NCBI GenBank assembly: GCA_001970855.1
Contig: LSSN01001770.1
Coordinates: forward strand, 1-18,223
Length of the DNA: 18,223 nucleotides
Source of the DNA: Smittium culicis
Lineage: Eukaryota; Kickxellomycota; Harpellomycetes; Harpellales; Legeriomycetaceae
Reading direction: 5' to 3'
The notes beneath the pieces were generated by a model, which was not told the origin of the DNA, made no database searches, and saw nothing but the letters and a program-made list of their open reading frames with translations. Shown in pieces: positions 1-8,100 of this stretch (the stretch's first letter is position 1; each line of letters starts with the position of its first letter). The position numbers and the translations under genes were made by a program.

Positions 1-137
1 CTATGTTGGTTATTAACCCTAGGATAGTCAGCAGTTTTGCTGTTTTGTACTTCATTTGTTCTGTATTGAGGGTCATTCCCCTTCACAACGTCGCTAAATA
101 AGGTTCTAGCACGTTTTACGGGCTTTCTAATGGCCAT
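1..137 (-). CDS. N-terminal part of an unidentified protein, cut by the left edge of the window
   Basis: An ATG at 137-135 on the minus strand opens 45 codons that continue past position 1. The peptide begins MAIRKPVKRARTLFSDVV, so it is strongly basic at first, and then becomes polar (many N, Q, D, T). It shows no signal peptide or membrane segment. Support for real coding: its GC (about 44%) is far above the adjoining spacer, the start context is good (A at -3, G at +4), and an in-frame TAA lies a few codons upstream, so this is the first possible Met. The basic start could be a nuclear localisation signal, but that is only a guess. I do not recognise the family. An intron further along cannot be excluded because the gene leaves the window. 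Confidence 0.5.
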   Translation of the reverse strand, partial: MAIRKPVKRARTLFSDVVKGNDPQYRTNEVQNSKTADYPRVNNQH

Positions 138-1099
138 AGTTAATTAAATTGGTGTTTTTTTTTGTGCTTTTATTTATTTTTTGGTTTTATTTGTTTAGGC
201 TTTTTTTATGTCGCAAATTAGTCGAAATAATCAAATTCGTTAAATTCGGCGATTTGCGCACTTTTTTTCCCTCGATTTGGCTAATTAAAACCGTGCACCA
301 AACTTGGGCACTTACAATTTAATTGCAATAGTTAAGCTTTGTCTAAAGAGACCAAACTTGTACCAAAATGTAGCTCTTGGCAAGGTCAACAAAGTTGAAT
401 TAATAAGTTAAAGTCGATAGACTACGTGTTCGATGGTTACAGTCAATTTTATTTATTAGGGGCGTAAAAAAAAGTGAATAGTAGATAAGAAATAAAATTT
501 TATAGATTCTCTAATCCTATTGGCTCGCCCAAGAAAAACTTTTCTAAGAGAGAGAGCAAAAAAAAAGGATGAATTATAAAGGTATATCAAAATTAAATTA
601 AATCCGGTAAATAATCTACAAACCATTATAATTAATGAAAAAACGACTAAACAGATTAAAAAATAATAATAATTGCTGATATAATTATTCTATTATATTT
701 TTAATTTGTAATATGACATCAATAAAAAAAAATTATCTGCAATCATAAATAAGAAAAAATTCAATAAAAAACAGCTTAATATTTTTATTGTCAAAGTTTG
801 TATAAGATAGATTTATTTACTTATGTCTGTTTTATACATATATGACTTTCATAGACTAAAGTTACAATAAAATATTCATAAATATCTAAAAATGTTTTAT
901 TTATTATATTTTGAAGTTTACAGTATACAAGGCTTTCATTCAAATATTGATTGATTGATTATATTTTAATTATACATAATAGCAAGATTAATTTTATAAC
1001 ATATGTAAATTCAAGTCGTTATTTTTTAAAAGTTGAAAATTTTATTCGATTTATATGGTAATTGCTGGACTTTGCGATCTATTCTTCATTTGAATTTAT
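138..1099. other. AT-rich spacer; upstream region of the 1-137 gene and downstream region of the glycosyltransferase
   Basis: No open frame of note on either strand. The part next to the left gene (about 138-310) has T-runs on the plus strand, which are A-rich leader on the coding strand. It also has a small GC-richer patch near 245-300 (for example TTTGCGCAC and the palindrome GTGCAC), a reasonable place for promoter elements, though no known site is recognised. The rest is AT-rich, with a short GATT tandem run near 948-960. Confidence 0.4.
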
Positions 1100-1100
1100 T
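1095..1100 (-). terminator. Possible polyadenylation signal AATAAA overlapping the stop codon
   Basis: On the minus strand the glycosyltransferase ends TGAATAAA: the final A of the TGA stop is the first A of AATAAA. If used, cleavage would follow within about 10-30 nt and the 3' UTR would be very short. AATAAA is common by chance in such AT-rich DNA, so this is weak. Confidence 0.25.
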
Positions 1101-2338
1101 CAAAAATAAGTTTTAACTATTTTTTTCTTTTCGTTTTCTCCATTCTTTACCTTTTTTCGTTGCCCGCCCTTTATTCGTTGCCCAGCTTTTATTCGTTGCC
1201 TGCCATTTATTCGTTGCCCGGCCTTTTTTAAATTCCTTTCCTTTTTTCGTTGCCCGACCTTTTTTAAATTCCTTTCCTTTTTTCGTTGCCCGACCTTTTT
1301 TAAATTCCTTTCCTTTTTTCGATTCCCCCCCTTTCTTTCTTTATTTTCCTCTTTCCCTTTTCCCTTCTTTTTTTTGTCATTTTCCGGCTTGCGGCCAACC
1401 CGTATAGATACGTCATAACTTAGATATCGTTTGTGATGAATTAGACGTTCTTTTGAGTGATAATGTATAATTCGATCTTGAGGTTTATAACCCTTTTCCT
1501 TCACGCATTTAGCTAAACTTTGGCCAAACCACATGTCTTCTAATCCTCTACCGGGTTCTGTAACGTTACAAGAGCAATAATCGCTAATAATACTGCTTGT
1601 CGCTGCATAAATTTTCCCATTCATAGCAGTGCCCTTAGATTCTATTGTTTTACCCATAGGATCTCCAAAATATACTCGCTTAAAATTATTGCTTACCATA
1701 AAAGATAGCACTTCATGAAGGTAGATTTTATCAATAAAAATGTCAAAGTCCATTTTTACGATAACTTTATACTGCCTCTCATATCCGCAGATGTGGTTAA
1801 ATAAATCAAAAGTTTTTTTTGGAAGTTCGCTATAATTGTAAGTCCTATTTGTATTAATGTCACAAAATTTTCTATGGTCGCCTTTATCACATATAGTAAG
1901 GATATTCAAATCTGAATAGACATTTTTCGGCCATTCTGGATCTTCATAGGTGCTAATTGGAACCAAAACCAAGACATCGTTTTTCAGTGACAAAAGGTTT
2001 GTATTTAATTTCTTTTCAGGCATTATAAAGCTAATATTGAACCGATCATTATGAAATTTTCTATATGGAAAAACCTGGCTTGAATCTTTCATGAATGGAA
2101 TTTTATTGGAAATCTTAACATTTTTCAGTGCAGAAATTATTTCGGAGTTTTCATTTTTATACACTCTGTTGATCGAATTATCAATGAATATGCAAAGGTA
2201 TATATTGTAGAGTATAAAAAAGAATATGAATATAATAAAGAATTTTTGTCTTTTAATACGGAACATAGCGTTGATATTATTAATTAATGAATTAACAGTG
2301 TATAAATTTATGCAAAAATATAAATATGATATTTTCAT
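1100..2338 (-). CDS. GT31-like glycosyltransferase, type II membrane protein with repetitive basic tail
   Basis: Likely Golgi enzyme that transfers a sugar to glycoprotein or cell-wall glycan; donor and acceptor cannot be told from the sequence. From the first ATG it is 412 residues. A second ATG (2266-2264, Met25) gives 388 residues and places the basic stretch MFRIKRQK directly before a hydrophobic anchor (FFIIFIFFFILYNIYLCIFI, about 32-51), the usual type II layout, so I think Met25 is the likelier start. The lumenal part has a DxD metal/nucleotide-sugar motif (KMDFDIFI, DFD at 197-199) and GLEDMWFG (E267-G272), which resembles the EDxxxG motif of family 31 galactosyltransferases. YFGDP and a cysteine-rich SDYCSCNVTEPG segment lie between them. 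Possible N-glycosylation sites are NRT, NYS and NVT. From about residue 318 to the end the protein is a Lys/Arg/Gly/Asn-rich tail with tandem repeats, unusual for this family. No intron is apparent. The family call is by motifs, not by search. Confidence 0.7.
   Translation of the reverse strand: MKISYLYFCINLYTVNSLINNINAMFRIKRQKFFIIFIFFFILYNIYLCIFIDNSINRVYKNENSEIISALKNVKISNKIPFMKDSSQVFPYRKFHNDRFNISFIMPEKKLNTNLLSLKNDVLVLVPISTYEDPEWPKNVYSDLNILTICDKGDHRKFCDINTNRTYNYSELPKKTFDLFNHICGYERQYKVIVKMDFDIFIDKIYLHEVLSFMVSNNFKRVYFGDPMGKTIESKGTAMNGKIYAATSSIISDYCSCNVTEPGRGLEDMWFGQSLAKCVKEKGYKPQDRIIHYHSKERLIHHKRYLSYDVSIRVGRKPENDKKKKGKGKEENKERKGGNRKKERNLKKVGQRKKERNLKKVGQRKKERNLKKAGQRINGRQRIKAGQRIKGGQRKKVKNGENEKKKIVKTYF
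1157..1330 (-). repeat. 18/36-bp tandem repeats inside the glycosyltransferase coding region
   Basis: The plus-strand word TCGTTGCC recurs at 1157, 1175, 1193 and 1211 (18-bp spacing), then at 1247 and 1283, with a diverged TCGATTCC at 1319 (36-bp spacing). The long unit includes CCTTTTTTAAATTCC. Both periods are multiples of three, so the frame is kept. They encode 6-residue (RIKAGQ-like) and 12-residue (RKKERNLKKVGQ-like) basic repeats. The 36-bp units are almost identical to each other, which points to recent expansion by slippage or unequal exchange. Confidence 0.9.
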
Positions 2339-3587
2339 TAAAGATTTTCTAATAAGTGCTACACAATTATGATTATATATGTTTATAGTTTTTAGGCGTT
2401 GTATGGTTTTTGAGTTATTTTTTATTCAATATTGTATCATTATAATAAAAGCACGCTTTCGATAACAACACATTATGTATTCAATACTAAAAAATAGTAT
2501 AGATGCCCAGTCGACTCGAATCCAAAGAAAATTATTTAAAACACAAATTTTCTAAACTATTGGCTCTTTAAAACTATTTAAAAATTTTAAATTGGTTAAT
2601 AATAGTATTAATATAATATATGTAAGATCATAGTCTAAGGATTGTATTTTTTTGAATTTTTTAAAGAGAAAGCATATAAATAAAATGCTAAATGAAAATT
2701 TAGATTAAATTATATATATTATATAATATCGAGCCTAAAACATTTTAGATTGTTTCAGATAATTTAAAATAGATATTTATTAAAACTTTAATTTGTTTAA
2801 GCTTTTCGAGGGCCAATAACATTACACTTTTTTTAAAATAAAGGCTGGATAAACCAAGTAACAATTATTTATTACTGTATTAATATTATTTTATAACCAA
2901 TAAAATATAATTATTAAATATTAGCATATCTATCTACCTATTGTTTGAATAATTTTGAACTTAAAAAAATCTTACTTTCGTGAAGGGTTTGAATAATTTT
3001 ATCCTGGCTCTAATACGCTGATTTTAAATTAAATCTTTGTATAATTGAGTTTTTAGAAAAAAGAGTTGAACTTTGATTAAGATCTTATTAATAGCTATCC
3101 GTAAATATATTGGAAAATTGGACAAATATAAAAAAGGCTCTATTATAGCAGAGGTCCTGTACGAAGGAATTTTTATGAAGTGTCAAGTGTATAATGCGTA
3201 TTGTATGATATATAATAATACTTAATAATTAACCATTGGTATTTTTTAATGGATAAAAATTCCACAATTAAATAAGCGAATAGAAAAGATGAAACCCTTT
3301 AAAATTCAGTATTAACCATAAAAGTATTTCCCTATCATTGCTTATTATTGGTCAATTTAATTTTTTTTGACCATTTATAAATCAAGCCATAAACATAGCT
3401 GGCTTGTTCACTAGGAAATTTACTAATGCTTGAAACATTTGCCTATTTTAAAAATATTTTAATTATTTCATGAGCTATTCCCCGTCAGTTGCAGTATTCC
3501 GTTGACATCCTCCGCAGTTTTATAATTCAGCTCCACTGTCTTGTATTAATTCCACACTGACTAAAATTAATATTCTGTTGTTCTTAT
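2339..3587. other. AT-rich spacer; upstream region of the glycosyltransferase
   Basis: About 1.25 kb with no credible open frame, RNA gene or element. The part next to 2338 should hold the promoter of the minus-strand glycosyltransferase, but no specific motif stands out above the AT-rich background. A slightly GC-richer patch at about 3478-3545 includes ATTCCCCGTC, similar to the ends of the nearby TTAA elements. It lacks a flanking TTAA, so I do not call it a copy. Confidence 0.35.
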
Positions 3588-3620
3588 TTAACCCTTTTCT
3601 GACCAACGCTCAATAAGGAA
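3588..3620 (+). mobile_element. Unpaired left end resembling the TTAA-flanked elements
   Basis: The sequence TTAACCCTTTTCTGACCAAC matches the start of the nearby elements (compare TTAACTCTTTCGCGACCAAC at 15387). After about 24 bp the similarity fades, and no matching right end is found before the complete copy starting at 3716. It may be a truncated older copy or the end of a different subfamily. A 60-codon minus-strand open frame (3588-3770) crosses this end and runs into the next copy; it has no recognisable domain and I do not call it a gene. Confidence 0.4.
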
Positions 3621-3715
3621 ATGAATCTTTGGAATGATTTCGAGAAATTTTTTCTTAGAAATCTCATTCGCCCAAGAGAAATAGATAAAGTTATTGTCCA
3701 ATATGCATCTTCTTA

Positions 3716-3911
3716 TTAACTCTTTCCCGTCCAGTGTTCTTTTAAAAAAAATACAGATAAATTGATTCACCTATAATTTAAAAGCGAATTTATTATTTGA
3801 TACCATTCTACAGCATGCCAATAACCTTGCGAGTCTCTAGTTTTTTTTTTTCGATCTTGGTTTGCTTTATTTTATAGATCATAAACAGTGTATCGTTCTG
3901 GAAAAGGTTAA
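3716..3911 (+). mobile_element. PiggyBac-like MITE, copy 1 (decayed)
   Basis: Non-coding 196-bp element bounded by TTAA on both sides (3716-3719 and 3908-3911). The left end reads TTAACTCTTTCCCGTCCAG and the right end GGAAAAGGTTAA. Internally it shares the layout of the other copies: an A-rich stretch, then a TTCACCTAT-like segment, and at the right a TATCGTTC stretch corresponding to the TAGTCTACCGCG arm of the better-preserved copy at 12520. TTAA targets and C-rich inverted ends are the hallmark of piggyBac-superfamily elements. No transposase is present, so it would have to be moved by an enzyme coded elsewhere. Confidence 0.65.
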
Positions 3912-4264
3912 TAAAGCTTAAAAGATGCTGCACATACAGAGAGCATTTATCAGCTTATTATAATCAATCTGATTATGTTTTTTTATAGCGATTATTAATT
4001 GGTTTTTAATATGAATTTTGATTTTTTATTTACCCCATGAATTTTGCAAGTGCTATTTCAAAAAAAAAAAAAAAAAAAACATTTAAAAGATTTTATTATT
4101 GGGCAATAATAGAAAATGAAATTATATGAGCTGTAACTCTTCACACCTATAGTTCGCTCTTCATACAGTCCCTACCATTTAATAATAGGATTTAAAAATT
4201 GAAAAATATAGAATAGTAGATAAAAGCTGATACTAAGTGATACGTTTCTCATGGGGATCTTCGA
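3912..4264. other. AT-rich spacer between two MITE copies, with a 20-A run
   Basis: No gene or recognisable element. A run of 20 A lies at 4060-4079. There is no coding sequence on its 5' side that would make it a retroposed tail, so it is more simply a mononucleotide repeat. Confidence 0.4.
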
Positions 4265-4460
4265 TTAACCATTCCCCGTCCAACTACCTTTAAATAAATT
4301 AATTTTATGATTCGCTTATGACTTGTAATAAGTTTTTTATTTTCTGATATTCTACAAAATATCAATATTTGCTAAGGTCTCGGAATTAAACTGTTATAAA
4401 TGAAATCAGTTGACTATATTTATAAGATCAAAGATAGTCTACTGCCAGTGAAAGGATTAA
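4265..4460 (+). mobile_element. PiggyBac-like MITE, copy 2 (decayed)
   Basis: 196 bp between TTAA (4265-4268) and TTAA (4457-4460). The left end is TTAACCATTCCCCGTCCAAC and the right end AGTGAAAGGATTAA. It keeps the internal marks of the family: ATGATTCGCTTATGA near the left, CTAAGGTCTCGGAATTAA in the middle (compare the reverse of 12592-12606), and GATAGTCTACTG near the right end. Same orientation as copies 1 and 4. Non-coding. Confidence 0.75.
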
Positions 4461-5159
4461 TAACTACTTATCGCTGTGGATTTTGGCGAACAAAATTATT
4501 AAAAAAATTTTAAACTCTTTATTTAATTTCACTAATTTACTATTTTGTATAAAACTCAAATAATTAAATATCAACCAGCTCTTTGGCACCCAATGTGATA
4601 GCTACAGATGAGCTGACATGTATTTTTGACTCAAAAGATAAAATTTCTGATCCTCCGAAAAGAACACGGATAGTGAAGTAATAAGAAATAAAAGTATTTT
4701 TAATTATAAATCAGTTTAATGAAAATTAGTATATGGAAGAATGGTTGCAAACAATACTATAAAAAATAGTTTCTAACCTAATACAAGTATTTGTATTAAA
4801 TACAAGGGTATATTTGCTAAATAGATATTACGTCTAATACGAAATCCTCTTCAGTTCAAAATAATAAAAAAGGCAAAAAATCATATAAAAATTTTTTCGC
4901 TCCATTTTATATGAAAAAATCAATACATGTAATTATTCAGCTATGATAGAATCAGATATATACGATTTTATTTGGTTTATATTTAAGAGATAATAAATAA
5001 AAAACATACGTGAATGCAGTTAAAAAAAAAATATAATGTTCTTAAGTAAAATATAGCAAAATATGAGGTAAATAGAAGTGGCATGACCTAAAAAGAACTA
5101 TTAGTAGCAGTAGTTATTATTTTTTTTTTTTGGATTGAAGTAAATTTTGGATAAAAAGG
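4461..5159. other. AT-rich spacer; 3' flank of the myosin gene
   Basis: About 700 bp without a credible gene. The part next to 5159 is the 3' untranslated region of the minus-strand myosin. On the coding strand the stop is followed within about 30 nt by a run of 13 A and then AATAATAAC, a plausible but unproven 3'-end processing region. Confidence 0.4.
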
Positions 5160-8100
5160 TTAATTTGCTGTGCTGTAGCCTTGGAAGTCTGAATGGTCAT
5201 ATTCTGGGTCAGTATCTAGATCAATATCAGCATCCAGATCAATATCCTCGTCATCAGCATAGTATAATCCTTCAGTTTGGCTTTCTACTAAAGCACGTAG
5301 TCTGACCAATCTAAGATCAGGTGGGATCAAGGTTTCTATAACGCTGACTTTACGAGCTGTCAAGTATAAGACTTGGTCATTCATATCGTTAGTATCGAGA
5401 AGAATTTTATCTGTCTTTTCGGTTTTCTGAGCACGTCTGTTTACCTCAGGCATTAGGGGACCTAGGATAGGGCTTTCGTAGTCGCTTACAGCATAAATTG
5501 ACAAGATTTTTTTAATTTGAGCTGGGTTAAGAAGGTCACAGACATCAAACATGATTTCAATGTCTTGGTCAGTACTTTTCTGTAGTTGTAGGAGTTTTAC
5601 TAACTGTAAGAGTCTGTCAAGGTTACCAGTGTTATCAGAAACATTGTGTGACTTGCACCACTCTTCTATACGTGTAAGGTTATATTGAATTTGCATTCCA
5701 CGTTTCCATGAACAAAAATTTCTTCTCATAATAATGTTATTAAATGCTGTAACACCAATAGTGCATAGAAGCTCAGACAGAACTTGGTTCATTATTGCAA
5801 CGTCTACATAGTAGAATTCCATTATTTTCCAGACATTGTTGAAAAAGTTTAGTACATGTTCAATTTTTACTACTGACTCCTTATTTACAGTTCCAATAAT
5901 TCTGTTAAAGAATGAAGAGTCGTTAGCAGTAAATCCAGGAAGAGCTTCGCTCTCAACAACTCCAGGAATAATCAATTTTATAAATCTGCGCTGAAGGTTT
6001 TTGGCCCAGCCAAAATAAATGTCAGACAATAAGGATTCCAAAAACTGCATACCTTCTGTCATAGCTCTTTCAGATTCAGCATACTCGGAGCCCACAGATT
6101 GGCGCTCAGTCATTGAAGTCTTGACAATTGACAATAGTTCAAAAACGTTAGATAACCAAAATGATGCAGAAAAATCAGATTCAAATGTCATTGTCTTCTT
6201 TTGAATCAAAGCTATGCAAGAAACTAGCAGTTTGTCTATTCTTTTAGAAAGGTTAAACTGGAACATTTTAATGATACATAATCCGATCAGATGAGCAGGG
6301 AATAGAAGTTCTGGTGGAGAATATTCAGCATCTAAATTTGGAATTGGAACTTCAAGGTTGCTTATAAGCTCATTAAGGATTTCAGAAAATAGACCATCAT
6401 CATTTTCAAGCAAAGCTTGGACTTCTTCTTCGTTGTCTAAGACAAGTTCAGTATCATCGTAAACGTTTTCATTTTCGTTAAATCTGTTTAAGGCTTTTGC
6501 ATAGTTTTGAATTTCTGATCCGTTAATAGTGGCACGTTTGAGCTCATTTCTGAGTTGATCCATTGCTGACTTATCTCTGCCATCCTGCTGGGCTATTAGA
6601 GTACTATTAGTTGAGTTAGCACCGCGCATACTGTCAATACCTTCGTCAACAGAAATAGGTCTTCTTTGTGATGGGAAATTTGATCTAGGAGAACCAGGAA
6701 CTTGATTGGCATCACCTTGGTTATTTGCTGGATTTTGATTATATAGACGAGAGTTTGAAACTACAGGAAGAGAAGGCTTACTTCTACTGTTAAGACTGGG
6801 CATACTTGGCATGTTTTTAAACGGCATACTAGAAGGATCAAATTGATCAGGTTGGTCATAGCCAGTTGAGGTGTAATTGGTTGTGGCTTCCCATTTTCGT
6901 TGTTCTCCACGTTTCAAAGATGGCGGAACTAAGATTGTGGATCTTCGTAGTCTGTTTCCAGAAGACAATCCATCATCTTCGAGAGCTCTAGAGTTACCAA
7001 ACTCTGCCTCAACTTCAGCCAATCGAAGCTTAGCATCACTAAGCTCAGCCTCAAGAGATTCTCTTTCTACCTTGGAAGATTTTTCCAATTCTTCAAGTTT
7101 TGATTTGTAGGTTATCATTTCTTCCTGGATCGATTCCAACTCATCGCCGGTTTTTTTAAGTTTAGTTGACAACAAATTTTTTTCATCGATAGTTGAAGCT
7201 AACTTGTCTTCAACATCTTTTAATTTTTCTTGCATAGAAGATAGTTTGGAATTGTATTCATCGTCGGCTTCTTTTTGTGCAGATTTTAATTTATTTGAAA
7301 TATCTTCATGCTTACTTTTCCATTTTGCAATTTCGCTATCAAGCTGTGTACTTTTTTTAGTCAATTTGGCGTTTTCTTGCTCTTGGAATTGAAGTTTTCT
7401 AGTAAGATCAACCAGTTTACCCTCAAGTTTATATGAAACTTCCTTGAAGTGCTCAGCAGATTTTGCATCTCGTTTAAGGTTAGACAATTGAATTCTTGCA
7501 CGCTTAGCTTTTATGGCTGATTGCATGCGGACAATTAAATAAAGTTTTCTAGATGATACTTTACGGGATAAGTATCCTCTAGCAAGAGCTTGAAGTTTAG
7601 TTGCAGCATTGACTCTTCTAAGTTCGGCATATTTTTTACGAGCTAAATATACACGAGAAATTGAAATGATTTTAATGATTGCGTCATATCTTTTTTTGAC
7701 AATGCTTCTGGCAAGATATCTTCTACAAAGAGATTGAATTCGGAACACCGCGCGATCTTCAGTAAGTTTTTTAACGAATCTTTTAGACATGATGGACCTA
7801 GCTGCTGATTGTACTAGAAGTACTGAATTACGCAAATCAACATATCTTTTTCGTTCAAAGTAACGTCTAACATTTTTTTGGATAGTAGTAGCTGAGTTAT
7901 TAAGCAGGTCGTTGCGCATTCTTTCTAGCTGGGCTAATACTCCTGCTCGGAAAAAGACTTTTGTTAAGCCAATTTGGTATTTTGATTCATCTTTAAGAAG
8001 ACTTTCCATTAATACCAAAGAAGCACTATCAACGCTCTTTTCATCTCGAACTTTAGGATAAAGAATGTTGTATCTAGCAAGAAAATCGTTCTTTATCAGT

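Noticed and set aside
13..23. TTAACCCTAGG as another element end
   Set aside because: It lies in the coding frame of the left gene and lacks the CCCTTTCCC continuation and any partner end.
2505..2530. B-box-like ACTCGAATCC suggesting a tRNA
   Set aside because: The flanking bases do not form a T-arm stem, and no acceptor stem or anticodon arm can be built.
3478..3545. GC-richer patch with ATTCCCCGTC as a degenerate MITE
   Set aside because: No TTAA precedes it and the internal family marks are absent.
3588..3770. A 60-codon minus-strand open frame, considered as a transposase fragment
   Set aside because: It runs across the boundary of two element ends, its stop codon is made by the TTAA end itself, and no transposase motif is present.
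4060..4079. Run of 20 A as the tail of a retroposed gene copy
   Set aside because: No coding-like sequence or target-site duplication lies beside it, and similar A-runs occur elsewhere in the AT-rich spacers.
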